Of a stretch of DNA of 64,000 bases, positions 17,493 through 28,656 are shown in pieces. Below the pieces are notes generated by a model. That model saw only the letters and a list, made by a program, of their open reading frames with translations, was not told the origin of the DNA and ran no database searches. The first letter of the stretch is position 1. The number at the start of each line of letters is the position of its first letter. The position numbers were made by a program, and so were the translations under genes. Origin of the DNA: Streptomyces xanthii (GTDB lineage: Bacteria > Actinomycetota > Actinomycetes > Streptomycetales > Streptomycetaceae); the NCBI RefSeq assembly GCF_014621695.1, contig NZ_CP061281.1, forward strand, positions 6,014,001-6,078,000, given 5' to 3'.

Positions 17493-18524
17493 TCAGGCCC
17501 CGCCGGGCTTCGCCACCGATGCCCGCTCGACCAGGGGACACGGGAGGCGGACCACGTCGCCCGTGGCCACCGGCTCGTCCCGCTCGACCGCGTCGAGCAG
17601 CGCGTCCACCGCCGCCGCCCCCATCGCGTGATGAGGAAGGGCGACCGTGGTGAGCGCGGGGACGAGCCGGTCGGCCATGTGATCCTGGTCGTCGTAGCCC
17701 ACCACCGACAGCGCCTCCGGGACCGCGATGCCCAGCCGGGCCGCCGCCAGCAGCACCCCGGCCGCCACCCGGTCGTTCGCACACACGACCCCGGTGGGAC
17801 GCTCCGCCTCACCGAGCACCCGCAGCGCCGCCGCGTACCCCTCGTCGATCTGCCAGCCGGCCCGCAGCATCCAGGCCTCGCGCACCTCCAGACCGGCCGC
17901 GCTCATCCCGTCGGTGAAGCCGCGCGCGCGATCCTCCGCCGCGATGTTGCCCACCGCCCCGCCCAGCAGCGCGATGTCACGGTGCCCCGCGGCGATCAGC
18001 GCGTCCACCGCGCGGCGCCCGCCCGCCCGTTCGTCGGCCACCACGGCCGCGTACGAACCCGCCTCGCGCGGCAGGCAGTTGGCGAGCACCGTGCGCGCCG
18101 GATCGACCCCCGCCGGCACCTCCGTCGTGCGCAGCTCCATCGACGCGTACACCAGACCGTCGACCCGGCGGGCCCGCAGCTCGGCGATCGCCTCGGCCTC
18201 CGCGGCCGGGTCCCGGCGCGACTCCAGGAGCAGGATCTGATGCCCACGCGCGCGTGCCGCCTCCATCGCGCCCAGCACCATGCGCCCGGCGAACGGGCTG
18301 GTGGCGATCTCGTCGCTGAGCATCCCGATCACCCCGGTGCGCCGTCCGCGCAACGACCGCGCCACCTCGTCGGGCCGGTAGCCGAGCTCGTCGGCGGCCT
18401 CGCGGATGCGACGCTGCGTCTCGGCCGAGAGGTTGCCCTGGGCGCGTCCGCTGAAGACGAAGGACACGGCGGCACGGGACACACCGGCGAGCTCCGCCAC
18501 GTCACGGGCGGTCGGACGCTTCAC
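17493..18524 (-). CDS. LacI-family transcriptional regulator of the fructan locus
   Basis: A 343-residue repressor from the GTG at 18522-18524, with GGAG upstream. The N-terminal helix-turn-helix is complete (TARDVAELAGVSRAAVSFVF), followed by a hinge helix segment (DEVARSLRGRRT). The periplasmic-binding-protein-like effector domain runs from about residue 62 to the end, and the effector is unknown but probably sucrose, fructose or a phosphate. It closes the fructan locus at the uvrC side. The four CTATCACG-type operators near the symporter, GH32 and importer genes have the symmetry expected of LacI-family sites; no copy was found before lacI itself, so autoregulation is not indicated. Confidence 0.9.
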   Translation of the reverse strand: MKRPTARDVAELAGVSRAAVSFVFSGRAQGNLSAETQRRIREAADELGYRPDEVARSLRGRRTGVIGMLSDEIATSPFAGRMVLGAMEAARARGHQILLLESRRDPAAEAEAIAELRARRVDGLVYASMELRTTEVPAGVDPARTVLANCLPREAGSYAAVVADERAGGRRAVDALIAAGHRDIALLGGAVGNIAAEDRARGFTDGMSAAGLEVREAWMLRAGWQIDEGYAAALRVLGEAERPTGVVCANDRVAAGVLLAAARLGIAVPEALSVVGYDDQDHMADRLVPALTTVALPHHAMGAAAVDALLDAVERDEPVATGDVVRLPCPLVERASVAKPGGA

Positions 18525-18598
18525 GCGAGGGTTCTCCTTCAGCGGCGGGGATCACGGGGCGCTCCCTAGTCTGCCCCGGTGATGTCCGTGCCCGACAG

Positions 18599-18604
18599 TA
18601 GGGT
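18599..18604 (+). promoter_or_regulatory. uvrC -10 hexamer, leaderless arrangement
   Basis: TAGGGT ends 7 bp before the uvrC ATG at 18612, which would place the transcription start at or within a base of the start codon. No ribosome site precedes the ATG. No clear -35 is visible. Confidence 0.5.
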
Positions 18605-18611
18605 GTCTGAC

Positions 18612-20687
18612 ATGGCCGACCCCTCCAGCTACCGCCCCCAGCCGGGACAGATTCCCGACTCCCCGGGGGTGTACAGGTTCCGCGACGAGCACCGCAGGGT
18701 GATCTACGTCGGAAAGGCGAAGAGCCTGCGCCAGCGCCTGGCGAACTACTTCCAGGACCTGGCGAACCTGCACCCGCGCACCCGCACGATGGTCACCACG
18801 GCCGCGTCCGTGGAGTGGACGGTGGTGTCCACGGAGGTCGAGGCACTCCAGCTGGAGTACTCCTGGATCAAGGAGTACGACCCGCGGTTCAACGTGAAGT
18901 ACCGCGACGACAAGAGCTACCCGTACCTCGCCGTGACGATGAACGAGGAGTTCCCCCGCGTCCAGGTGATGCGCGGCCAGAAGAAGAAGGGCGTCCGCTA
19001 CTTCGGCCCCTACGGCCACGCCTGGGCGATCCGCGACACGGTCGACCTCCTCCTGCGCGTCTTCCCCGTCCGCACCTGCTCCGCGGGCGTGTTCAAGAAC
19101 GCGGCCCGCACCGGCCGCCCCTGCCTGCTCGGCTACATCGGCAAGTGCTCCGCCCCGTGCGTCGGCCGCGTCAGCCCGGACGAGCACCGTGAACTCGCCG
19201 AGGAGTTCTGCGACTTCATGGCCGGCCGCACCGGCACGTACATCCGCCGCCTGGAGAAGGACATGACGGCCGCCGCGGAGGAGATGGAGTACGAGCGGGC
19301 GGCCCGCCTGCGCGACGACATCGAGGCGCTGCGCAAGGCCATGGAGAAGAGCGCCGTCGTCCTCGCCGACGCCACCGACGCCGACCTCATCGCCCTGGCC
19401 GAGGACGAGCTGGAGGCCGCCGTCCAGATCTTCCACGTCCGCGGCGGACGGGTGCGCGGCCAGCGCGGCTGGGTCACCGACAAGGTGGAGGCCGTCACCA
19501 GCGGCGACCTCGTCGAGCACGCGCTCCAGCAGCTCTACGGGGAGGAGAGCGGGGACGCGGTCCCCAAGGAAGTGCTCGTCCCGGCGCTGCCCGACCCCGT
19601 GGAGCCCATCCAGACCTGGCTCACCGAGCGCCGCGGGTCGAACGTGTCCCTGCGCATCCCGCAGCGCGGCGACAAGAAGGCCCTCATGGAGACCGTGCAC
19701 CGCAACGCGCTGCAGGCACTGGCCCTCCACAAGACGAAGCGCGCCTCCGACCTCACCACGCGCTCGCGCGCCCTGGAGGAGATCGCCGAGGCCCTCGACC
19801 TGGACAGCGCCCCGCTGCGCATCGAGTGCTACGACATCTCGCACCTCCAGGGAGACGACGTCGTCGCGTCCATGGTCGTCTTCGAGGACGGCCTCGCCCG
19901 AAAGAGCGAGTACCGCCGCTTCCAGATCAAGGGCTTCGAGGGGCAGGACGACGTCCGCTCCATGCACGAGGTCATCACCCGCCGCTTCAAGCGCTACCTG
20001 GCCGCCCAGGAGAAGTCCGCCGAGTGGTCCGACACCGAGCTGGACGACGACGAGGGCCCTGTCGAGTCGCGGCTCACCGAGGACGACGGCCGGCCGAAGA
20101 AGTTCGCCTACCCGCCGCAGCTCGTCGTCGTGGACGGCGGCCAGCCGCAGGTCGCGGCGGCCCGGCGGGCCCTGGACGAGCTGGGCATCGACGACATCGC
20201 GGTGTGCGGCCTCGCCAAGCGCCTCGAAGAGGTCTGGGTCCCCGGCGAGGACGACCCGGTGGTCCTGCCCCGCACCAGCGAGGGCCTCTACCTCCTGCAG
20301 CGCGTCCGCGACGAGGCGCACCGCTTCGCGATCACCTACCAGCGCAGCAAGCGGGCCAAGCGGTTCAAGGCCGGTCCCCTGGACGACGTACCCGGACTGG
20401 GCGACGCGCGCAAACAGGCACTGATCAAGCACTTCGGTTCGGTGAAGCGGCTACGGTCCGCCACAATCGACCAGATCTGCGAGGTCCCGGGCATAGGCCG
20501 CAAGACGGCCGAGACGATCCTCGCGGCCTTCGCGCAAGCGGCACCGGCGGCGCCCGCGGTGAACACGGCCACCGGAGAGATCCTGGAAGACGAAGAGCAG
20601 ACACCGGCCGGCGCGACGGACGCGCCGACCGGCGGGGGACCCGTCACCGCGGGCACCCCGGAAGAACGACGGGGGCAGGAACCATGA
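18612..20687 (+). CDS. uvrC: UvrABC excinuclease subunit C
   Basis: Dual-incision nuclease of nucleotide excision repair, 691 residues. I chose the ATG at 18612 (MADPSSYRP) over an in-frame ATG at 18579, because a -10 hexamer sits between them and relatives start here. The GIY-YIG nuclease domain is N-terminal (GVYRFRD...[14 protein letters not shown], residues about 19-45). A UVR motif follows ([15 protein letters not shown]), then the RNase H-like second nuclease domain with [11 protein letters not shown]. Tandem helix-hairpin-helix DNA-binding motifs lie at the end ([20 protein letters not shown] and [17 protein letters not shown]). It begins the uvrC-rapZ-yvcK-whiA run and overlaps rapZ in an ATGA. 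Confidence 0.97.
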   Translation: MADPSSYRPQPGQIPDSPGVYRFRDEHRRVIYVGKAKSLRQRLANYFQDLANLHPRTRTMVTTAASVEWTVVSTEVEALQLEYSWIKEYDPRFNVKYRDDKSYPYLAVTMNEEFPRVQVMRGQKKKGVRYFGPYGHAWAIRDTVDLLLRVFPVRTCSAGVFKNAARTGRPCLLGYIGKCSAPCVGRVSPDEHRELAEEFCDFMAGRTGTYIRRLEKDMTAAAEEMEYERAARLRDDIEALRKAMEKSAVVLADATDADLIALAEDELEAAVQIFHVRGGRVRGQRGWVTDKVEAVTSGDLVEHALQQLYGEESGDAVPKEVLVPALPDPVEPIQTWLTERRGSNVSLRIPQRGDKKALMETVHRNALQALALHKTKRASDLTTRSRALEEIAEALDLDSAPLRIECYDISHLQGDDVVASMVVFEDGLARKSEYRRFQIKGFEGQDDVRSMHEVITRRFKRYLAAQEKSAEWSDTELDDDEGPVESRLTEDDGRPKKFAYPPQLVVVDGGQPQVAAARRALDELGIDDIAVCGLAKRLEEVWVPGEDDPVVLPRTSEGLYLLQRVRDEAHRFAITYQRSKRAKRFKAGPLDDVPGLGDARKQALIKHFGSVKRLRSATIDQICEVPGIGRKTAETILAAFAQAAPAAPAVNTATGEILEDEEQTPAGATDAPTGGGPVTAGTPEERRGQEP

Positions 20688-21688
20688 GCGAGCACCACCC
20701 ACAGAACGAGCGCGGAGCGGACATGAGCACCCCAGGCGCCAGCGACGACAAGGCCGGGACGGACGCCCCCGGTACCGACACCCCCGGCGCGGCCCACCAC
20801 GCGGAGGCGCCCGGCGTCCCCGAGGCCGCCATCCCCGAGCTGGTCATCATCTCCGGCATGTCCGGCGCGGGCCGCTCCACGGCGGCGAAGTGCCTGGAGG
20901 ACCTCGGCTGGTTCGTCGTCGACAACCTGCCGCCGGCCCTGATCCCCACCATGGTGGAGCTCGGTGCCCGGTCCCAGGGCAACGTCGCGCGGATCGCCGT
21001 CGTCGTCGACGTCCGCGGCCGCCGCTTCTTCGACAACCTCCGCGAGTCCCTCGCCGACCTCGAGTCCAAGAACGTCACGCGGCGGATCGTCTTCCTGGAG
21101 TCCTCGGACGAGGCCCTCGTACGCCGCTTCGAGTCGGTGCGCCGCCCGCACCCCCTCCAGGGCGACGGCCGCATCGTCGACGGCATCGCCGCCGAGCGCG
21201 AACTGCTGCGCGAGCTGCGCGGCGACGCCGACCTCGTCATCGACACCTCCAGCCTCAACGTGCACGAGCTGCGCGCCAAGATGGACGCCCAGTTCGCGGG
21301 CGAGGAGGAGCCCGAGCTGAGGGCCACCGTCATGTCGTTCGGCTTCAAGTACGGCCTGCCCGTCGACGCCGACCTCGTCGTCGACATGCGCTTCCTGCCG
21401 AACCCCCACTGGGTCCCGGAGCTGCGCCCCTTCACCGGCCTCAACGAGGAGGTGTCGAACTACGTCTTCTCGCAGCCCGGCGCCAAGGAGTTCCTCGACC
21501 GCTACACGGAGCTGCTCCAGCTGATCGCGGCCGGCTACCGCCGCGAGGGCAAGCGCTACGTGACCATCGCGGTCGGCTGCACCGGTGGCAAGCACCGCTC
21601 CGTCGCCACTTCGGAGAAGCTCGCCGCCCGCCTCGCCGCCCAGGGTGTGGAGACCGTGGTCGTCCACCGGGACATGGGCCGCGAATGA
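20684..21688 (+). CDS. rapZ: RapZ/YvcJ-family nucleotide-binding protein
   Basis: A 334-residue P-loop protein; in E. coli RapZ is an RNA-binding adaptor controlling GlmZ, while in Gram-positives YvcJ hydrolyses nucleotides. The ATG at 20684 overlaps the uvrC stop and has GCAGGA ahead. The first 45 residues are an acidic, low-complexity extension. The P-loop reads GMSGAGRST: the invariant Lys of Walker A is Arg. The C-terminal RNA-binding-type domain keeps the [10 protein letters not shown] motif found in all RapZ homologues. It is coupled to yvcK by another ATGA. Its role in Streptomyces is not established as far as I know. Confidence 0.93.
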   Translation: MSEHHPQNERGADMSTPGASDDKAGTDAPGTDTPGAAHHAEAPGVPEAAIPELVIISGMSGAGRSTAAKCLEDLGWFVVDNLPPALIPTMVELGARSQGNVARIAVVVDVRGRRFFDNLRESLADLESKNVTRRIVFLESSDEALVRRFESVRRPHPLQGDGRIVDGIAAERELLRELRGDADLVIDTSSLNVHELRAKMDAQFAGEEEPELRATVMSFGFKYGLPVDADLVVDMRFLPNPHWVPELRPFTGLNEEVSNYVFSQPGAKEFLDRYTELLQLIAAGYRREGKRYVTIAVGCTGGKHRSVATSEKLAARLAAQGVETVVVHRDMGRE

Positions 21689-22722
21689 CGGGACGTACGC
21701 TGCGGCTCACCAGCCGGCTGCGCAGCAGGCGCACCACACCGGCCCGCGGCAGGGGCGCGACGCCCAAGGTCGTCGCCCTCGGCGGGGGCATGGGCCTGTC
21801 CGCGTCGCTGGCCGCCCTGCGCCGCATCACGGGTGACCTCACAGCGGTCGTGACGGTCGCCGACGACGGCGGCTCCAGCGGGCGCCTGCGCGACGAGCTG
21901 GGCGTGCTGCCGCCCGGCGACCTGCGCAAGGCCCTCGCGGCCCTGTGCGGCGACGACGACTGGGGCCAGACCTGGTCCCGCGTCATCCAGCACCGCTTCC
22001 AGTCGCCGGGGGAGATGAACGGGCACGCGGTCGGCAATCTCCTGATCGTCGCCCTGTGGGAGCAGCTCGGCGACCACGTCCAGGCCCTGGACCTGGTCGG
22101 CAAGCTGCTCGGCGCGCACGGGCGCGTGCTGCCCATGTCGGCGGTGCCGCTGGAGCTCCAGGCCCTGGTCAAGGGGCACGACCCGGACCGCCCGGACGAC
22201 ATCGACACCGTCCGCGGGCAGGCCACGGTCGCGCTCACACCGGGCGAGGTGCAGTCCGTGCACCTGGTGCCGCACGACCCGCCGGCCGTCCCGGAGGCGG
22301 TCGCCGCGGTGCTCGACGCGGACTGGGTGGTGCTCGGCCCGGGATCCTGGTTCTCCTCGGTGATCCCGCACCTGCTCGTGCCCGAACTGCTGGACGCGCT
22401 GGTCGAGACGAAGGCCCGCCGGGTCCTCTCGCTGAACCTCGCGCCGCAGCCCGGAGAAACCGAAGGGTTCTCACCGCAGCGTCATTTGGAGGTTTTGGGA
22501 CGACACGCCCCTAAACTCGCCCTGGACGTGGTGCTGGCCGACGAGGCCGCCGTGCCCGATCGTGAGTCCCTCACCGACGCCGCCAAGGAGCGCTTCGGTG
22601 CCGCGGTCGAGCTGGCGCCGGTGGCCAGGCCCGACGGAACTCCGAGGCACGATCCGGAGCTGTTGGCCGCCGCGTACGACCGTATTTTTCGGATGCATGG
22701 AAGGATCGGCCCATGGCGATGA
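21685..22722 (+). CDS. YvcK/GlmR-type gluconeogenesis factor (CofD-like fold)
   Basis: A 345-residue protein of the YvcK family, which in Bacillus and mycobacteria binds UDP-GlcNAc and links carbon status to cell-wall synthesis. The ATG at 21685 overlaps the rapZ stop. The CofD-like nucleotide site is intact: GGGMGLS at residues 33-39 and [17 protein letters not shown] just after, then PPGDLRKAL and NGHAVGNLL. The first 25 residues are Arg-rich. The rapZ-yvcK-whiA order is conserved across Gram-positive bacteria. It shares 10 bp with whiA. Confidence 0.93.
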   Translation: MTGRTLRLTSRLRSRRTTPARGRGATPKVVALGGGMGLSASLAALRRITGDLTAVVTVADDGGSSGRLRDELGVLPPGDLRKALAALCGDDDWGQTWSRVIQHRFQSPGEMNGHAVGNLLIVALWEQLGDHVQALDLVGKLLGAHGRVLPMSAVPLELQALVKGHDPDRPDDIDTVRGQATVALTPGEVQSVHLVPHDPPAVPEAVAAVLDADWVVLGPGSWFSSVIPHLLVPELLDALVETKARRVLSLNLAPQPGETEGFSPQRHLEVLGRHAPKLALDVVLADEAAVPDRESLTDAAKERFGAAVELAPVARPDGTPRHDPELLAAAYDRIFRMHGRIGPWR

Positions 22723-23702
22723 CGGCAGCGGTGAAGGACGAGATTGCCCGGCTCCCCGTCACCCGGACCTGCTGCAGGAAGGCCGAGGTGTCGGCCATTC
22801 TGCGGTTCGCCGGCGGCCTCCACCTGGTGAGCGGCCGCATCGTGATCGAGGCGGAGTTGGACACCGCGATGGCCGCCCGGCGGCTCAAGCGCGACATTCT
22901 CGAGATCTTCGGACACAGTTCCGAGCTGATCGTGATGGCACCCGGCGGACTGCGCCGAGGCTCGCGCTTCGTCGTACGTGTGGTGGCGGGCGGCGACCAG
23001 CTGGCCCGGCAGACCGGACTCGTGGACGGCCGCGGCCGCCCGATCCGGGGTCTTCCGCCGCAGGTGGTCTCGGGGGCCACCTGCGACGCCGAGGCCGCCT
23101 GGCGCGGGGCGTTCCTGGCGCACGGCTCGCTGACGGAGCCGGGCCGTTCCAGCTCGCTCGAGGTGACCTGCCCGGGCCCGGAGGCCGCGCTGGCCCTGGT
23201 GGGCGCCGCCCGCCGGCTGTCCATCGCGGCGAAGGCCCGTGAGGTGCGCGGCGTGGACCGGGTCGTCGTCCGTGACGGCGACGCGATCGGCGCCCTGCTC
23301 ACCCGTATGGGAGCCCACGAGTCGGTGCTGGCCTGGGAGGAGCGGCGGATGCGCCGCGAGGTCCGCGCCACGGCGAACCGGCTGGCGAACTTCGACGACG
23401 CGAACCTGCGCCGTTCGGCCCGCGCCGCCGTCGCCGCCGGGGCCCGCGTGCAGCGCGCCCTGGAGATCCTCGCCGACGAGGTGCCCGAGCACCTCGCGGC
23501 GGCCGGGCGGCTGCGCATGGAGCACAAGCAGGCCTCCCTGGAGGAGCTGGGCGCGCTCGCCGACCCGCCGCTCACCAAGGACGCGGTCGCGGGCCGGATC
23601 CGGCGGCTGCTCGCCATGGCGGACAAGCGTGCGCAGGACCTCGGCATCCCGGGCACGGAGTCGAACCTGACCGAGGAGATGGCGGACAACCTGGCGGGCT
23701 GA
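22713..23702 (+). CDS. whiA: Sporulation regulator WhiA
   Basis: A 329-residue DNA-binding protein that acts with WhiB to trigger sporulation septation genes in Streptomyces. The N-terminal two-thirds is the degenerate LAGLIDADG homing-endonuclease fold ([29 protein letters not shown]), without nuclease residues. The C-terminal HTH domain is clear ([20 protein letters not shown]). The ATG at 22713 lies inside the yvcK end, with GGAAGGATC upstream, so the genes are coupled. The sequence agrees almost residue for residue with the S. coelicolor protein as I remember it. A promoter for separate developmental expression may lie within yvcK. Confidence 0.98.
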   Translation: MAMTAAVKDEIARLPVTRTCCRKAEVSAILRFAGGLHLVSGRIVIEAELDTAMAARRLKRDILEIFGHSSELIVMAPGGLRRGSRFVVRVVAGGDQLARQTGLVDGRGRPIRGLPPQVVSGATCDAEAAWRGAFLAHGSLTEPGRSSSLEVTCPGPEAALALVGAARRLSIAAKAREVRGVDRVVVRDGDAIGALLTRMGAHESVLAWEERRMRREVRATANRLANFDDANLRRSARAAVAAGARVQRALEILADEVPEHLAAAGRLRMEHKQASLEELGALADPPLTKDAVAGRIRRLLAMADKRAQDLGIPGTESNLTEEMADNLAG

Positions 23703-23730
23703 GCCGCCCGCTGACCCGAAGCTCCACGAG

Positions 23731-23769
23731 CCGGTGGTGGCGCCCCACGAGGGCGCCACCACCGGCTTT
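23731..23769 (+). terminator. Strong hairpin terminator after whiA
   Basis: A 15-bp perfect stem, 23731-23745 with 23751-23765, loop CACGA, followed by CTTTC. It closes the uvrC-rapZ-yvcK-whiA unit. Confidence 0.85.
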
Positions 23770-25431
<1,662 letters not shown>

Positions 25432-25470
25432 GCCTCTAAGGTTCTAGAGCAGCAAGGCACTCAGATGTGA

Positions 25471-25520
25471 GCGAAGGGTCCGGACCCGCGCGACGCCGCG
25501 CGACCGTCCGGACCCTTCGC
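25471..25520 (+). terminator. Hairpin between gap and pgk
   Basis: A 15-bp perfect stem, 25471-25485 (GCGAAGGGTCCGGAC) with 25506-25520. The 20-nt loop itself contains a CGCGCG pairing. No T tract follows, so it may attenuate or stabilise the gap message rather than fully terminate. Confidence 0.7.
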
Positions 25521-25560
25521 GCGTCAGCCTCAAGCCTCAGCCCTCACAAGGAAACGAGTC

Positions 25561-26772
25561 ATGAAGACCATTGAGGAACTTCTCGCCGAATCGGTCGACG
25601 GGAAGCGGGTGTTCGTCCGCGCCGACCTCAACGTGCCGCTGGCCGACGGCCTGATCACCGACGACGGCCGCATCCGCGCCGTCCTGCCCACCGTCAAGGC
25701 CCTCGCCGACGCCGGCGCGAAGGTGATCGTCGCCTCGCACCTGGGCCGCCCCAAGGGCGCCCCGGACCCGCAGTTCTCGCTCCTCCCGGCCGCCGAGCGC
25801 CTTGCGGAGCTCCTCGGCAAGCCGGTCGCCTTCGCCCAGGACACGGTCGGCCCGGCCGCCCACGACGCCGTGAACGGGCTGGAGCCCGGCCAGGTCGCCG
25901 TCATCGAGAACCTGCGGTTCAACGCGGGCGAGACGAGCAAGGACGACATCGAGCGCGGCGAGTTCGCCGACCAGCTCGCCGCCCTCGCCGACGTCTACGT
26001 GGGCGACGGCTTCGGCGCCGTCCACCGCAAGCACGCCTCCGTGTACGACCTGCCGAAGCGGCTGCCCCACTACGCCGGATACCTCATCGCCACCGAGGTC
26101 GGCGTCCTGAAGAAGCTCACCGAGGACGTCAAGCGCCCCTACGTGGTCGCGCTCGGCGGCGCCAAGGTCTCCGACAAGCTGGCCGTCATCGACCAGCTCC
26201 TCGGCAAGGCCGACCGTCTCCTCATCGGCGGCGGCATGGCCTACACCTTCCTGAAGGCCAAGGGCTACGAGGTCGGCATCTCCCTCCTCCAGGAGGACCA
26301 GATCCCGGCCGTCACCGAGTACATGGAGCGCGCCGAGAAGAACGGCGTGGAGCTCGTGCTCCCGGTGGACGTCCTGGTCTCGGCCGAGTTCCCCGACCTC
26401 AAGGGCAAGACCCCGGCCAACCCCACCACCGTCGCCGCGGACGCCATCCCGGCCGACGAGGAGGGCCTGGACATCGGCCCCGAGACGCGCAAGCTGTACG
26501 CCTCGAAGCTCGCCGACGCCGAGACCGTCTTCTGGAACGGTCCGATGGGCGTCTTCGAGCACCCCGACTACGCCGAGGGCACCAAGGCGGTCGCCCAGGC
26601 CCTCGTCGAGGCTCCGGGCTTCACCGTGGTGGGCGGCGGCGACTCCGCCGCGGCCGTCCGTACCCTGGGCTTCGACGAGAACGCTTTCGGCCACATCTCG
26701 ACCGGCGGCGGCGCCTCCCTCGAGTACCTCGAGGGCAAGACGCTTCCCGGTCTCGCCGCACTGGAGGACTGA
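25561..26772 (+). CDS. pgk: Phosphoglycerate kinase
   Basis: Glycolytic kinase making ATP from 1,3-bisphosphoglycerate, 403 residues, the usual bacterial length. The ATG follows AAGGAAACG. The N-domain signature RVFVRADLNVPL is at residues 17-28, with HLGRPKG near 60. The nucleotide-binding domain has the glycine-rich GGGDSAAAV loop near residue 360 and ends with the STGGGASLEYLEGKTLPG motif. The gene is 6 bp from tpiA and surely co-transcribed with it. Confidence 0.97.
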   Translation: MKTIEELLAESVDGKRVFVRADLNVPLADGLITDDGRIRAVLPTVKALADAGAKVIVASHLGRPKGAPDPQFSLLPAAERLAELLGKPVAFAQDTVGPAAHDAVNGLEPGQVAVIENLRFNAGETSKDDIERGEFADQLAALADVYVGDGFGAVHRKHASVYDLPKRLPHYAGYLIATEVGVLKKLTEDVKRPYVVALGGAKVSDKLAVIDQLLGKADRLLIGGGMAYTFLKAKGYEVGISLLQEDQIPAVTEYMERAEKNGVELVLPVDVLVSAEFPDLKGKTPANPTTVAADAIPADEEGLDIGPETRKLYASKLADAETVFWNGPMGVFEHPDYAEGTKAVAQALVEAPGFTVVGGGDSAAAVRTLGFDENAFGHISTGGGASLEYLEGKTLPGLAALED

Positions 26773-26778
26773 CCCCGC

Positions 26779-27567
26779 ATGACTGCTCCCGTAGAGGGCC
26801 GCACGCCGCTGATGGCGGGCAACTGGAAGATGAACCTCAACCACCTCGAGGCCATCGCGCACGTCCAGAAGCTCGCCTTCGCGCTCGCCGACAAGGACTA
26901 CGAGGCCGTCGAGGTCGCCGTCCTGCCGCCGTTCACCGACCTGCGCTCCGTGCAGACGCTCGTCGACGGCGACAAGCTCAAGATCAAGTATGGCGCCCAG
27001 GACCTCTCGGCGCACGACTCCGGTGCCTACACCGGCGAGATCTCGGGCTCCATGCTCGCGAAGCTCAAGTGCACCTACGTCGCGATCGGCCACTCCGAGC
27101 GCCGGCAGTACCACGCCGAGACCGACGAGATCGTCAACGCGAAGGTGAAGGCCGCCTACAAGCACGGCCTGACCCCGATCCTGTGCGTCGGCGAGGAGCT
27201 GGACGTGCGTGAGGCGGGCGACCACGTCTCGCACACGCTCGCCCAGGTCGAGGGCGGTCTCAAGGACCTGCCCGCCGAGCAGGCCGAGACGATCGTCATC
27301 GCCTACGAGCCCGTGTGGGCCATCGGCACCGGCAAGGTCTGCGGCGCCGACGACGCGCAGGAGGTCTGCGCGGCGATCCGCGGCAAGCTCGCCGAGCTGT
27401 ACTCCCAGGACGCCGCCGACAAGATCCGTATCCAGTACGGCGGCTCGGTCAAGTCCGGTAACGTCGCGGAGATCATGTCCAAGCCGGACATCGACGGTGC
27501 CCTCGTGGGCGGTGCCTCGTTGGACACCGACGAGTTCGTCAAGATCGTCCGGTTCCGCGACCAGTGA
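26779..27567 (+). CDS. tpiA: Triosephosphate isomerase
   Basis: Interconverts dihydroxyacetone phosphate and glyceraldehyde-3-phosphate; 262 residues, TIM barrel. The catalytic set is complete: AGNWKMN (Lys near residue 17), AIGHSERR (His) and [11 protein letters not shown] (Glu), with the flexible loop 6 within the last. The C-terminal phosphate-binding IQYGGSVK and GALVGGASL segments are intact. The ATG at 26779 lies 6 bp after pgk, with weak Shine-Dalgarno, fitting translational coupling. Confidence 0.97.
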   Translation: MTAPVEGRTPLMAGNWKMNLNHLEAIAHVQKLAFALADKDYEAVEVAVLPPFTDLRSVQTLVDGDKLKIKYGAQDLSAHDSGAYTGEISGSMLAKLKCTYVAIGHSERRQYHAETDEIVNAKVKAAYKHGLTPILCVGEELDVREAGDHVSHTLAQVEGGLKDLPAEQAETIVIAYEPVWAIGTGKVCGADDAQEVCAAIRGKLAELYSQDAADKIRIQYGGSVKSGNVAEIMSKPDIDGALVGGASLDTDEFVKIVRFRDQ

Positions 27568-27623
27568 TCGCGCGCCCGCGCGACCTGTGAGTATGCGCTA
27601 GCGGCGTTACGTCGTACCCTTGC

Positions 27624-27650
27624 GGGGCCGGGTGGCTGCCACCCGGCCCC
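27624..27650 (+). terminator. Hairpin between tpiA and secG
   Basis: A 12-bp perfect stem, GGGGCCGGGTGG (27624-27635) with CCACCCGGCCCC (27639-27650), 3-nt loop CTG. It lies 57 bp after tpiA and 36 bp before secG. Confidence 0.7.
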
Positions 27651-27685
27651 GTCCGCCTGACAAGTCCGAGGAAGTTGGTCCAGCT

Positions 27686-27922
27686 GTGGTTATGGGGTTC
27701 TCGATCGCCCTGATCGTCTTCAGCCTGCTGCTGATGCTCCTGGTGCTGATGCACAAGGGAAAGGGCGGCGGTCTCTCCGACATGTTCGGTGGCGGCATGC
27801 AGTCCTCCGTGGGCGGCTCCTCGGTCGCCGAGCGGAACCTGGACCGGATCACGATCGTGATCGGTCTGCTCTGGTTCGCGTGCATCGTCGTGCTCGGCAT
27901 CCTGATGAAGATCAACAACTGA
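27686..27922 (+). CDS. secG: Preprotein translocase subunit SecG
   Basis: Small membrane subunit of the SecYEG channel, 78 residues from the GTG at 27686; GAGGAAG is 12 bp upstream. An ATG two codons later is the other possible start. Two hydrophobic helices (FSIALIVFSLLLMLLVLM and ITIVIGLLWFACIVVLGIL) flank the family loop HKGKGGGLSDMFGGGMQSS. Its place after tpiA is conserved in actinobacteria. It is separated from the glycolytic genes by a hairpin. Confidence 0.95.
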   Translation: MVMGFSIALIVFSLLLMLLVLMHKGKGGGLSDMFGGGMQSSVGGSSVAERNLDRITIVIGLLWFACIVVLGILMKINN

Positions 27923-27973
27923 CCTTCGGTCACCAGGGCTTCGGCCCGGCCGGGTCGGCATCTCACATTCCTC

Positions 27974-28032
27974 ACGCAATGCCCCATGTAGGGTGCGCGC
28001 TCAACGGCGCGGCCTATCATGGGGCATTGCGT
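27974..28032. repeat. 15-bp perfect inverted repeat with a 29-nt spacer, between secG and the RbpA-family gene
   Basis: ACGCAATGCCCCATG (27974-27988) pairs with CATGGGGCATTGCGT (28018-28032). The spacer starts with a TAGGGT -10-like hexamer and contains GCGC repeats. No T tract follows. It could be a secG terminator, a cruciform or the base of a structured leader. A second, smaller hairpin (GCGAAGCG with CGCTTCGC, 28102-28125) lies between it and the next gene. Confidence 0.75.
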
Positions 28033-28152
28033 CTGTGCGAGGGGATGTAACTCCAATCACTGGACGCGCGTTGGGCCTTACGTAGACTGAGGCGCTCCGC
28101 GGCGAAGCGAGCCGACACGCTTCGCGGCACCATCAGGCAGGGAGTTACGACC

Positions 28153-28488
28153 GTGGCAAGTGGCAACGCGATCCGAGGAAGTCGGGTCGGGGCGGGGCCG
28201 ATGGGCGAGGCCGAGCGCGGCGAGTCCGCGCCACGCCTGCGCATCTCCTTCTGGTGCTCCAACGGGCACGAGACGCAGCCGAGCTTCGCTTCCGACGCGC
28301 AGGTGCCGGAGACCTGGGACTGTCCGCGGTGCGGATTCCCGGCCGGACAGGACCGGGACAACCCGCCGGACCCGCCGCGCACCGAGCCCTACAAGACGCA
28401 CCTCGCGTACGTCAGGGAGCGGCGCAGCGACGCGGACGGCGAGGCGATCCTCGCCGAGGCGCTCGCGAAGCTGCGGGGCGAGATCTGA
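28153..28488 (+). CDS. RbpA-family RNA polymerase-binding protein (second-type paralogue)
   Basis: A 111-residue protein of the actinobacterial RbpA family, which binds the sigma subunit and RNA polymerase and stabilises open complexes. The GTG at 28153 starts MASGNAIRGSRVGAG. A basic N-terminal tail leads to a core with zinc-type cysteines (CSNGHE and CPRCG) and a C-terminal sigma-interaction-type region rich in Arg and Glu (AYVRERRSDADGEAILAEAL). S. coelicolor has a better-studied RbpA encoded elsewhere with a different sequence, so this is probably the paralogue. It is followed by its own hairpin. Confidence 0.85.
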   Translation: MASGNAIRGSRVGAGPMGEAERGESAPRLRISFWCSNGHETQPSFASDAQVPETWDCPRCGFPAGQDRDNPPDPPRTEPYKTHLAYVRERRSDADGEAILAEALAKLRGEI

Positions 28489-28498
28489 CCAGCCGTAC

Positions 28499-28531
28499 GG
28501 GCCGGGTACCGACAGGGTGCCCGGCCCCTTT
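28499..28531 (+). terminator. Terminator after the RbpA-family gene
   Basis: An 8-bp perfect stem, GGGCCGGG (28499-28506) with CCCGGCCC (28520-28527), followed by CTTTC, 10 bp after the stop. Confidence 0.75.
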
Positions 28532-28656
28532 CGCATGCCCGGGAGCGCAGGCCCGAGTGCGTCGCCGAAAGGCCCGGACCGCCCTGATCAACTAGGTTGG
28601 TCGACAGTTGCGGGGCATCACACGCACGCGGGTACGAGAGAAGGCTGAAGTCAGGC

